Shown here: one piece after another, positions 42,507 to 50,162 of the stretch
Position numbering within the stretch: position 1 is the first letter of the stretch
How the letters are laid out: each line of letters starts with the position of its first letter
DNA from: Armatimonadetes bacterium UBA1398
GTDB lineage: Bacteria; Armatimonadota; Zipacnadia; UBA1398
Assembly (NCBI GenBank): GCA_002305165.1
Contig: DBQI01000049.1
Location: forward strand, 57,423 to 121,422
Reading direction: 5' to 3'
Length of the DNA stretch: 64,000 nucleotides
Translations under genes and position numbers: made by a program
Notes under the pieces: generated by a model
Told to the model about the DNA's origin: nothing
The model's input: only the letters and a program-made list of their open reading frames with translations
The model's database searches: none

Positions 42507-43855
42507 TAATCGTCGGCAGCGCAGCGGAAGCCGGCCGCGTCGCTGCGAGCGTAGGGTGGCCGGAACCCGCGGGAGTAGGAGCGGCACAGCTCGCTGGGGC
42601 TTCCCCAACTGCCGCCGCGCATACAGCGGTACCTGCCGGTAGCGGGGCCAGCGGGTGAGCTGGCAGGCGATGCCGCATAGTAGTCAGCGGCAAACCAGTC
42701 AGCCACCCACTCCCACACGTTGCCGGCCATGTCGAGGGCGCCGCACCACGACGCGCCCCGGGGGAACGATCCGACCGGCGCCGGGGTCTCATCGAAGGGA
42801 TCCGACGCGAGGGAGTTGCAGCGGGCCGAGTCCCATTCGTCGCCCCATGGGTACGCGGTTGCCTTCGATCCTCGGGCGGCGTACTCCCACTCCGCCTCAG
42901 TCGGCAGGCGCTTGCCCGCCCAGCGCGCGTAGGCCGCGGCGTCATCCCACGACACAAGCACGACCGGCATGTCGCCCTGCCCCTCGGGGTAGGTGCGCGC
43001 CGCGCGGTCCCAGTTGTGGGGCGCGGCCCATGCCTCGGCCACGTACGGCACGGGACGGTTGGTCGCGTCTACAAAGCGCTTGTACTGCTTGTTCGTGACC
43101 TCGTTGCGATCGATCCAGAAAGTCGGGAGTGTCACGCTGTGGGGCGGCCCTTCGGCCGCTTCGCCGGACTTCGCGCCCATCTGGAAGCTGCCGCCTGGGA
43201 CCCGGACCATGACGGACCCATCCTTCTCCCAGGTCTTTGTATCGACTCCAGCCGGGGGAGGCTCGGACACGGTGACGACGCTCGTGGCCCCGGCCCCAGC
43301 CGTATCCCTAGGCGCCTTGCCGCCCGGAGCGCGGCCGTCCGAGGGTGCCCCGAGGGTCTTGCCCGGCCGCTTGGCTCCCGTAGCACCAGCCTTGGGCTTC
43401 GTCCCCGACGCCGCTCCTGCAACACCTGCAGGCTCAGACTCGCCGCCGACGGGTTCTCCCTCGCCGGTGGCGGGTTCGCTCTCGGAGGCGCCATCTGTCT
43501 CGCTCTCGGGCGTACTTTCGGGCCCGGCTGATGGGATCGGCGCCTCGGGCTGCCAGTCGGACGCCAGGCCCGCGTCGGAGGAGTAGGGTCCCATCGGCGG
43601 CTGAGTGAGTATGCTACGGGCGTACCAGCCGTATGCCGCCCCGGCGCAGATCAGGAGGAGCAGACCGAGCCCCCACCACTGGCGCCGTCGGCGGCGCCGC
43701 CGCATCGCGAAGATCGGCGGCTCAGATCCGCGGGGCGTCATCAGCCACTCCGGCGGTTGGTAGTCGCCGCTGGCGAGTTCAGCGCCGCACGCCGAGCAGG
43801 CATTCGCCCAGGGCGGGTTGGATCTCAGGCACATGGAGCAATTCAACGGACACAC
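42506..43855 (-). CDS. Zinc-ribbon, single-pass membrane protein with SUMF1/FGE-like domain
   Basis: The 449-aa product has a zinc ribbon (C6-x2-C9-x10-C20-x2-C23), a basic patch and a membrane helix (WWGLGLLLLICAGAAYGWYA, about 60-79), a long Pro/Ser/Glu/Gly linker, and a C-terminal SUMF1-type domain (about 208-449) with VPGGSFQMGA, PTFWIDRNEVTNKQYKRFVDA, WEYAARG, and GNVWEWVADW. In true formylglycine-generating enzymes the final loop has two Cys; here the site reads GSWGSPSELC with one Cys retained. The domain is therefore probably not a sulfatase activator. GTG 43855 is the start. It lies downstream of the sortase gene. Confidence 0.85.
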   Translation of the reverse strand: MCPLNCSMCLRSNPPWANACSACGAELASGDYQPPEWLMTPRGSEPPIFAMRRRRRRRQWWGLGLLLLICAGAAYGWYARSILTQPPMGPYSSDAGLASDWQPEAPIPSAGPESTPESETDGASESEPATGEGEPVGGESEPAGVAGAASGTKPKAGATGAKRPGKTLGAPSDGRAPGGKAPRDTAGAGATSVVTVSEPPPAGVDTKTWEKDGSVMVRVPGGSFQMGAKSGEAAEGPPHSVTLPTFWIDRNEVTNKQYKRFVDATNRPVPYVAEAWAAPHNWDRAARTYPEGQGDMPVVLVSWDDAAAYARWAGKRLPTEAEWEYAARGSKATAYPWGDEWDSARCNSLASDPFDETPAPVGSFPRGASWCGALDMAGNVWEWVADWFAADYYAASPASSPAGPATGRYRCMRGGSWGSPSELCRSYSRGFRPPYARSDAAGFRCAADD

Positions 43856-43967
43856 CGCTCCCGAGTAAGCGATCGCTTCAGTGCTCCAAAGCCTGGGTCA
43901 CGCGGTTTGTTCATGCATGGGCGAGGATAACTCACCCACTCAGGCCATCGAGTCCCTACAGTCGGCG

Positions 43968-44696
43968 CTACGGCGCCTGTGCGTCATCGCCCATGAGCCA
44001 GGCGTCGATGGGGTCCTCATCCGTGCCCCTGGCGCGGACGATGAGCCTCTCTGCGCTGCCGTGAGGGGGGTGGCACGTGGTTAGCGTGAGGGTCTCCGAC
44101 TCGGTTGGTTCCAGCGGTGAGTTGTCGTCGCGAGGCACGGCGTACACCTCGGCGACGGTATAGGCGTAGGGCAGGCCGTCCACATCGAACACGATGCGAT
44201 CGCCAACGGACAACTCGTCCAGACGCCGGAAGGGGTGACCGAAGGTGACCCGGTGGCCCGCGATGCACACGTTGCCCCGCTGACCTGGCATCGGGGTGGA
44301 TGGGTAGTGGCCGGGTCCCTTCGCCAAGTGCTCGGGCTCCACGCCGCTCACGACCACGGCTGACAGCCCTATGGACGGGATCTCGAGCCGCCCGAGAGGG
44401 TCGCCGGTGCCCAGGTCACGCCCCGACGGGTGGGTTCGGCGCGGGGTGGCGGGCTTCATCTGAAGGGCGACCGTGGCGGTCACGCCTCGCCCGCCCACCC
44501 CAGCCTCCATGCCGCGCCACCGCCGGAGCCCCACGGCTCGCTCAAGCTCGTTCTCGAGATCGCCCTGCCACACGGCTCCCATGAGATCCGACAGCAGTGG
44601 CGCCGCGAAACCGATGAGGCCCAAGGCAACCAGCGCGGCGCCCGTGATGCCGATCACGCGTGCGACAGGTCTCCGATTGGCGGTGGTGGGGTCCAT
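43968..44696 (-). CDS. Class E-like sortase
   Basis: The 242-aa protein has an N-terminal membrane segment (VIGITGAALVALGLIGFAAP) and a sortase beta barrel with the catalytic triad His148 (GHRVTFGHPFRRLDEL), Cys208 (TLTTCHPPHG) and Arg217 (ERLIVRAR). The GHRxTxGxPFxRLDEL and TLTTCxP motifs match class E sortases, common in Actinobacteria, which attach LAXTG-type proteins to the cell wall. ATG 44696 is chosen because GAGG is about 9 bases upstream; the longer frame opens at 44720. No sorting-signal protein was found in the window. Confidence 0.88.
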   Translation of the reverse strand: MDPTTANRRPVARVIGITGAALVALGLIGFAAPLLSDLMGAVWQGDLENELERAVGLRRWRGMEAGVGGRGVTATVALQMKPATPRRTHPSGRDLGTGDPLGRLEIPSIGLSAVVVSGVEPEHLAKGPGHYPSTPMPGQRGNVCIAGHRVTFGHPFRRLDELSVGDRIVFDVDGLPYAYTVAEVYAVPRDDNSPLEPTESETLTLTTCHPPHGSAERLIVRARGTDEDPIDAWLMGDDAQAP

Positions 44697-44738
44697 CGGC
44701 GGCATCCTCGCCCCGTGCACGGCTGCCCGCCGCGCGCC

Positions 44739-45062
44739 CTAGGGCGCGGCCTTGGCTTCCTCGGCGGCATCTTCGGCCGGGGGAGAACCGGAATCCTCAA
44801 GCGCCCGGTTCACGTCATGCCAGCACTTGAGGAAGACTAGACTGAAGACGGCCACACAGACGACGGTCACCCCTATATAGAGCGCGGCTCGGGAGAGCAC
44901 CTGGGCGCTGAAGAGGGGGAGGACATCGTCGGCCTCAGGATCGCCGGGCTGGTCCGACTGCGCGCAGCATGGGGCTGCGGCCAATAGCAGCACGAGGAAA
45001 ACGCACAGGACGTAGGCGCCTGTCGCTCCCCTGTGCGGCTTTTTGCCCTGGCAAGGCGCCAT
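44739..45062 (-). CDS. Small membrane protein, unknown function
   Basis: The 107-aa product has a signal or first membrane helix (VLCVFLVLLLAAAPCCA, about 19-35), a short outside loop, a second helix (ALYIGVTVVCVAVFSLVFL, about 61-79), and an acidic Glu/Ala tail. AGGAGG lies 8 bases before the ATG. Just 42 bases separate it from the sortase gene, so it may be a partner, but no sorting motif or domain is visible. Confidence 0.65.
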   Translation of the reverse strand: MAPCQGKKPHRGATGAYVLCVFLVLLLAAAPCCAQSDQPGDPEADDVLPLFSAQVLSRAALYIGVTVVCVAVFSLVFLKCWHDVNRALEDSGSPPAEDAAEEAKAAP

Positions 45063-45143
45063 TCAGCGCCCCTCCTGCTCTACCGTTCGTCAACCTAGAC
45101 TGACGCCTGTAGGGCCCCGACGTTTCGCGTTGGTAGACGGCTT

Positions 45144-45998
45144 TCAATAATACACGAGAAACTCGCCGCCGTACACCCGACGGGAGGGCCCTTCTTGATG
45201 CACCTCTGAGTGCTGACTGGGCCACTCGATGGCCAGTCCCCCACCTGGCATCAGTACGCGCACCGGACTCTCGAGCCTTCCTGTGAGGATACCGGCAACA
45301 GCAGATGCGGCGGCCCCCGTGCCGCAGGCCCGCGTCTCGCCCACCGCCCGTTCCCAGATCCTCAGCCGTACTTCGTGGGGACCCACCACGGTGGCCCACA
45401 TGACAGATATGCTCTCTGGGAAGCGGGGGTCCTTCTCCAGAACGGGACTCAGGCGCGAAAAGGTGGCCTCATCGGGCGGCGGTCCGAAGATGACGCAATG
45501 AGGCGTGCCCATGGATACCAAGCTCACCGTGACGCGGTCGTTGCCCATCACGAACTCCTGGTCAATCATTGGTCCCTCTCCCACCCGAGCCGGCATATCA
45601 GTGGGGGATAGAACAGGGTGACCAAGGGAGGCGCGGACAGTGGCCGTCTCCGACTGAGCGTCAGTGACCTGAACCTCGCGCGGCCCCGCGATGGTGTCGA
45701 TGATCCAAGCACCTTCATCGTGGGGCGCATATCGGGCAACGGCGATGTGCGCGACACAGCGGAGACCGTTGCCGCACATGTCCTCAGAGCCATCTGGGTT
45801 GAACATGCGCATACGACGCAGGGCTCCCGAGGACTTCGGTTCACCGACCACCAGAAGCCCGTCGCCGCCGATACCAGTGCCGTGAGCGCAGAGGGAGGGG
45901 GCCAGGTCGGACCAGTCGCGGGGGCCACTGCGAACCTCGTCGATCAGCACGAAGTGGTTGCCCAGGCCCTCGACCTTCTCGAAAGGGAGCGCCGTCAT
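45144..45998 (-). CDS. dapF: Diaminopimelate epimerase
   Basis: Cytoplasmic enzyme that converts LL- to meso-diaminopimelate for lysine and peptidoglycan synthesis. The 284-aa length is normal. The two catalytic cysteines lie in MCGNGLRC (Cys75) and ETRACGTGAA (Cys225), and GLGNHFVLID is at the N-terminus. The start overlaps the end of the preceding unknown gene by 4 bases (ATGA), so both are translated together. Confidence 0.96.
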   Translation of the reverse strand: MTALPFEKVEGLGNHFVLIDEVRSGPRDWSDLAPSLCAHGTGIGGDGLLVVGEPKSSGALRRMRMFNPDGSEDMCGNGLRCVAHIAVARYAPHDEGAWIIDTIAGPREVQVTDAQSETATVRASLGHPVLSPTDMPARVGEGPMIDQEFVMGNDRVTVSLVSMGTPHCVIFGPPPDEATFSRLSPVLEKDPRFPESISVMWATVVGPHEVRLRIWERAVGETRACGTGAAASAVAGILTGRLESPVRVLMPGGGLAIEWPSQHSEVHQEGPSRRVYGGEFLVYY

Positions 45999-48082
45999 AG
46001 CCCGGGCTCCTCGGTCGATTCGGATCCGCCGGTCTCAGGCAGGAATTCCTCGCAGAGGATCTCCAGCCAGCCCTCGGTCCGGCGGCTGACCTCCGCGTAC
46101 CATTCGCCCGCGCCTGCTTGTCGCGACAGGAGGGGGAACCACCATCCCGACGGCCGGCGGTCGGCCGCCTCGAGCTGGGTCGTCAGGTAGGCGGAGCGCA
46201 CGAGGCGAAGACGCTCCCATGCGGCGGCGTCCTCGATGACGTGGGTCTCATCATGAATGACCGAGGACAGCCCTGTTCGCTGCTCGGAGACGATGGCCCG
46301 GCGCTGCCGACCCCACTGCTGCCCCATCTCATGGGCCTTCAGCTTCAGGTCTTGGATGCTGCCCTGAAGGGCGCCGCGTTCGACCTCGAGTGCATCGATC
46401 TCGCGCTGTAGCGCGTCCCTTGTCTCGGGTGAGCTCGCATTGTCGAGGGCCGCCCAGAGCGGCTTGAGCCGCTCGCGCCGGATGCTTCCGGACTGGGCCT
46501 CCAGCTCGCGCACCCGTCTCCCGAGCTCTTTCGCCTCGGCCGCCAGGCTCCGCAGCTCGCCACTCATGTGAGCCAGGACCCGGCCATGCTCGCGCATCCG
46601 ACGGCGCACGCACTCGTGCTTCCTGAGCCGCTCGGCATGTTTGGGGCCCTTCGCCGCCATGATCTCCAGGACTGCGCCCGGTCCCGGACACTCCCTCAGA
46701 CGCTCCAAGACGCTCCTGGCCTGAGCGACGACGTCGTGCCACCGCTCCGCGAACTCGCGCGACGTGATGTGCGTCTGCCCGAAGGCATCTGCCAGATGTT
46801 CCGGCAGTGCAAGCTCGCAGTCCATAGCGCCCATGGAGCTGAACGTGTGGTAACGCAGACGCAACACCGGGTGGGTCGTGAGCCTGATGCCCGCGTCCCG
46901 CAAGCCCTCGGCGAGTCGGCGCGTGCCCGTCGACACGTAGGCCGAGCCGGTCTCGGCTAGCACCATGACCGTCTCTGACAGCAGCATCAGTGGGAAGACG
47001 AGCGCCTTCCCGACCAACGCGCAGTCGGGGCCGAACCGGCGTACCACGAGGGCTGCGAGCTGCTCACGTTTCGTGAGGCCGCGAGCTGAACCCAGCATCA
47101 CCGAGCCTTCGGGCAGATCCACGTAGGCCTCGGTCCGTGTGCACCGCAATGAGCCGCGTCCCCGGCCCGGGACGACCAAGTCGAAGGGCAGGGCGCCTTC
47201 TCCGAAGTCGTCGAGGGAGTAGATCCCCGTGTGGGCCACCGCACGGTCATAGGCTTGCCGCGCGGCATCGCGCGTCGCCGGGTCGAGGAAGGGTTCCAGA
47301 GGCTCGAAGCGTCTGCGGCCACACGTGGCCCGGTTGAAACGCATCTCGATGCTCGAGGCGGTGATGGTGAGCGCGTCGGGTCTGCCTCCGGCGAGTTGGC
47401 CGATGACGTGCCCCAGGATGGTCCGAAAGCACTCGGTGAGGGACTCGTCCGCGTGGGCTTGCACGGCCAGGTCGAGTCGTCGTAGCATCCGGGACGCGTA
47501 ATGCTCGGCTGTGAGCCGCGTCTCCACATCCGCAACCATGTCGAGGCTTCCCTGGAGGGCCCATCGCAGTAGCTCCTGAAGGTACTCCCCGATCTCCCGG
47601 GTCAGCACGTCTCTGGCCGTGATGTCCTCGCCGCCGATCCGGGCCAGGCCCCGCCATCCGTAGGCCTCGGTGTAGGTCTCGATGAAGGCTTCGCGACCGC
47701 CAGGGGTGAGTTCGATGAGTCGGGAGACGGGCACGCCGTGGCGGGAGAGGAACCGGAGGGTGACTCGATGCTCTCCGCCGAAGGGGATGGCGCACTCGCC
47801 GGCAGCGGCCCAGAGATCGCGCGTCGTGCCATCGTTGGCGGGCAGCACGGCGGCGGGCCCCTCGAGGCCCGGCGCCGGAGGCAGCTTGCTGAAGTAGTCG
47901 GTGTCATGTACCCCGGCCCATACAGGCAGGGAGACGCCGGCCTCACGCATTGTCGGCAGGAGGAGTGCCTTGGTCGGCTCATCCCAGAACACGGTCTGCC
48001 CGAAGTGCACCAGGGGCGCATGGAACGCCTCCAGCGCCCGCAGCACATCAGCGAGGCAGGTGGCCTCGGTCGGTAGGTTCAT
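45995..48082 (-). CDS. Large protein of unknown function with coiled-coil region
   Basis: The 695-aa product has no signal peptide. The N-terminal third reads like a Rossmann-type domain (PLVHFGQTVFWDEPTKALL, VWAGVHDTDYFSKL). The middle is mixed alpha/beta with a GSARGLTKREQLAALVVRRF segment, and residues about 470-620 are a long Glu/Arg/Leu-rich coiled coil. The N-terminal GQ...K...DTDYF pattern weakly recalls BshC-type ligases, which also have a coiled coil, but the match is too faint to assign. It ends inside dapF by 4 bases and is divergent from murB with a 32-base spacer, suggesting an envelope-related or basic metabolic role. Confidence 0.7.
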   Translation of the reverse strand: MNLPTEATCLADVLRALEAFHAPLVHFGQTVFWDEPTKALLLPTMREAGVSLPVWAGVHDTDYFSKLPPAPGLEGPAAVLPANDGTTRDLWAAAGECAIPFGGEHRVTLRFLSRHGVPVSRLIELTPGGREAFIETYTEAYGWRGLARIGGEDITARDVLTREIGEYLQELLRWALQGSLDMVADVETRLTAEHYASRMLRRLDLAVQAHADESLTECFRTILGHVIGQLAGGRPDALTITASSIEMRFNRATCGRRRFEPLEPFLDPATRDAARQAYDRAVAHTGIYSLDDFGEGALPFDLVVPGRGRGSLRCTRTEAYVDLPEGSVMLGSARGLTKREQLAALVVRRFGPDCALVGKALVFPLMLLSETVMVLAETGSAYVSTGTRRLAEGLRDAGIRLTTHPVLRLRYHTFSSMGAMDCELALPEHLADAFGQTHITSREFAERWHDVVAQARSVLERLRECPGPGAVLEIMAAKGPKHAERLRKHECVRRRMREHGRVLAHMSGELRSLAAEAKELGRRVRELEAQSGSIRRERLKPLWAALDNASSPETRDALQREIDALEVERGALQGSIQDLKLKAHEMGQQWGRQRRAIVSEQRTGLSSVIHDETHVIEDAAAWERLRLVRSAYLTTQLEAADRRPSGWWFPLLSRQAGAGEWYAEVSRRTEGWLEILCEEFLPETGGSESTEEPGL

Positions 48083-48114
48083 TCTCGCCTCTCCGCGCGC
48101 ACGGGAGGTGCCCC

Positions 48115-49056
48115 GTGCCTGATCCAGCCTACATTGACGCCGTTGTCGCCCTGGGGCAGGAACACGGATTCCGCGTCCGTGCCCATGAGCCGATGTGCGA
48201 CCACACGTCCTTCCGCGTCGGCGGCCCGGCCGACGTCCTTGCCGACCCCTCCGCGCCTGAGCACGTCCGCTTACTGAAGTCCTTCGCGCTCCAGGCTAAG
48301 GTGCCCTTCGCCTTGCTGGGCGCCGGCACCAACGTGCTTGTCCGCGATGGCGGCATCCGGGGCATCGTGTGCCGACTCGGACCCGCTATGGGGCACATTG
48401 AGGTGGACCACGTGAGCCACCGAATGAGCGTGCAGGCTGGGGCCCTCCTGCGTCAGGTCAGCCTCCGCGCGGCCGAGTCCGGCATCTCGGGGATGGAGTG
48501 GGCCGTGGGCATACCGGGCAATGTCGGTGGAGCCGTCTTCATGAATGCTGGGGCTCACGGCGGCACCATGGCTGACGTGGTCGTCAGCGTCACGACCCTC
48601 ACGTGCCAGTGCGAGTTCCGCACATGGCAGGCATCCGAGTTGGCCTTCGGCTATCGTGAATCCGCCCTCCAGGGCACCGGCGACATCGTGTTGGAGGCGA
48701 CACTCCAGCTTGAGCCGGGTTCCCGAGAGGCGATCGAGCGTCGGCATCAGGAGATTCTCGAGAGCCGCCGCCAGGCCCAGCCTCTGGACTTACCCAGCGC
48801 CGGCTCGGTGTTCAAACGCCCGCCGGGGGACTACGCCGGCCGGCTGATCGAGGCGGCAGGCCTCAAGGGGCGAGCGCGCGTGGGTGGGGCCATGGTGAGC
48901 GAGAAGCACGCCGGCTTCATCGTCAACACGGGCGGCGCCACCGCGGCTGACGTCTTAGCCCTCATCGAGCTCGTTCAGCGCACCGTACGCGAGCGCATGG
49001 GCGTCGAGCTGGAGCCCGAGGTTAGGGTGATGGGGGACGATTCCGCGCCACTATAG
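48115..49056 (+). CDS. murB: UDP-N-acetylenolpyruvoylglucosamine reductase
   Basis: FAD enzyme that reduces UDP-GlcNAc-enolpyruvate to UDP-MurNAc in peptidoglycan synthesis. The 313-aa protein shows HTSFRVGGPAD, LGAGTNVLVRDGGIRG, the FAD motif GIPGNVGGAVFMNAGAHG, the Ser of GSVFKRP, KHAGFIVN and a C-terminal LEPEVRVMG with the catalytic Glu. It looks like the shorter type IIb form without the Tyr loop, but this was not tested. GTG 48115 follows GGGAGG; the frame open to 47950 has no such site. It is divergent from the unknown gene at 45995. Confidence 0.96.
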   Translation: MPDPAYIDAVVALGQEHGFRVRAHEPMCDHTSFRVGGPADVLADPSAPEHVRLLKSFALQAKVPFALLGAGTNVLVRDGGIRGIVCRLGPAMGHIEVDHVSHRMSVQAGALLRQVSLRAAESGISGMEWAVGIPGNVGGAVFMNAGAHGGTMADVVVSVTTLTCQCEFRTWQASELAFGYRESALQGTGDIVLEATLQLEPGSREAIERRHQEILESRRQAQPLDLPSAGSVFKRPPGDYAGRLIEAAGLKGRARVGGAMVSEKHAGFIVNTGGATAADVLALIELVQRTVRERMGVELEPEVRVMGDDSAPL

Positions 49057-49244
49057 GCTCCCCCACCCTTCAGCTCGCTGATCTGCCGCTCCGCCGAGGA
49101 GAACCAGACCAAAGAAGACCAGGGCCTCCGCCACGAGCTTCGCCTCCTCGAACGCGGCTCCAGCGGAATCTGTCCGCGTCCATGGAGGAATACTAGCACC
49201 CGGAGTTAGAGTTGCCTAACATTCACCCACGCTCGTTCATTGGC

Positions 49245-50162
49245 TTACAGAGCCGCCTTGATCCGCTCCACTTCAGCCCTGACGCCTTCCCTCGGGGGCT
49301 CTGAACCCTCGTACTCCACCGAGATGTAGCCCCTGTAACCGGCGTCACGCAGGATCGCCACAACGCGCGCGTAGTCGGTGGGCGCCGAAGGGCGACCGGC
49401 AGGGCTGACGGAGACCTTCCCATGGCAGTTCACGCTGAGCCGCGCGATTCGGGCCATCTCGCCGTACGGATCCGCCGTACGGAAGTTCCCTGTGTCCAGG
49501 TTCGCCTTGAACCAACGCGACGAAACGCCGCGCAGTATCTGCAGCATGCCGTCGGCATCGCTGGTCACCCCCCCGTGGTTCTCCAGCGCCATGACGACTC
49601 CCGCCTCACGCGCCGTGGGGAGGCACTCCTTCGCACACTCGACGACCCACGTCCGCGCCCGATCGGCGTCGACCCCCTCAGGGGCGTCGCCCGCGAAGAC
49701 GCGCATGAGTGGAGCGCCCAAGCGTTGGTAGTGGCGAAGCCACGTCTTCACGGCATCGATCTGCTTGTCGCGCTCCTCCCCTGGCGGGGTCGTGAAGCGG
49801 TTGCCCACAGCGCCGCCCGTGATTACCAGGCCCAGTTCAGCGCAGCGGCTCTTCAACCGATCGAGGTAGCTGTCATCGAACTCCCCAGGGAAGTAGTAAG
49901 AGGTCAGCTCGACGCCATCCAGGCCAATGTCCTTGGCGTAGTCGAGGAAGTCGAACAGGTCCATCTCGGGCGGATCCGCCTGGAGCAGGGCGCGCAGCGA
50001 GTACGCGCAGCAACTCACGCCGATAGGCCCGCGCCGTTGGGCATGAGCCACGCTGCCAGCGAGCACCGTTCCGCCCAGCACCCCCAGGAACCCCCTGCGG
50101 GTGAGGCTACGGCCGGATGACAGGCCGCCCCTCGGTATCGACGAGTCGGGCAACGAAGCCAA
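49245..50162 (-). CDS. Tat-exported sugar phosphate isomerase/epimerase-like protein (AP endonuclease 2 fold)
   Basis: The 305-aa product begins with a twin-arginine signal (LTRRGFLGVLGGTVLAGS) and continues with the xylose-isomerase-like TIM barrel: CCAYSLRALL, FLDYAKDIGLDGVELTSYYFPGEF, VVMALENHGGVTSD, and VNCHGKVSVS with metal ligands in Glu and His positions. It would isomerise or epimerise a sugar outside the cytoplasm. TTG 50162 is favoured because AAGGAGG lies 7 bases before it; the frame opens at GTG 50171. It overlaps the ThuA-HEAT gene upstream by 56 bases, so they are co-transcribed. Confidence 0.82.
   Translation of the reverse strand: MASLPDSSIPRGGLSSGRSLTRRGFLGVLGGTVLAGSVAHAQRRGPIGVSCCAYSLRALLQADPPEMDLFDFLDYAKDIGLDGVELTSYYFPGEFDDSYLDRLKSRCAELGLVITGGAVGNRFTTPPGEERDKQIDAVKTWLRHYQRLGAPLMRVFAGDAPEGVDADRARTWVVECAKECLPTAREAGVVMALENHGGVTSDADGMLQILRGVSSRWFKANLDTGNFRTADPYGEMARIARLSVNCHGKVSVSPAGRPSAPTDYARVVAILRDAGYRGYISVEYEGSEPPREGVRAEVERIKAAL

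Noticed and set aside
49051..49200. Minus-strand frame in the murB-downstream spacer with a hydrophobic peptide (ALVFFGLVLLGG) ending at 49051.
   Set aside because: It has no standard start with a ribosome site and shares the murB stop region; the opposite strand looks equally coding-like, so no gene is called.
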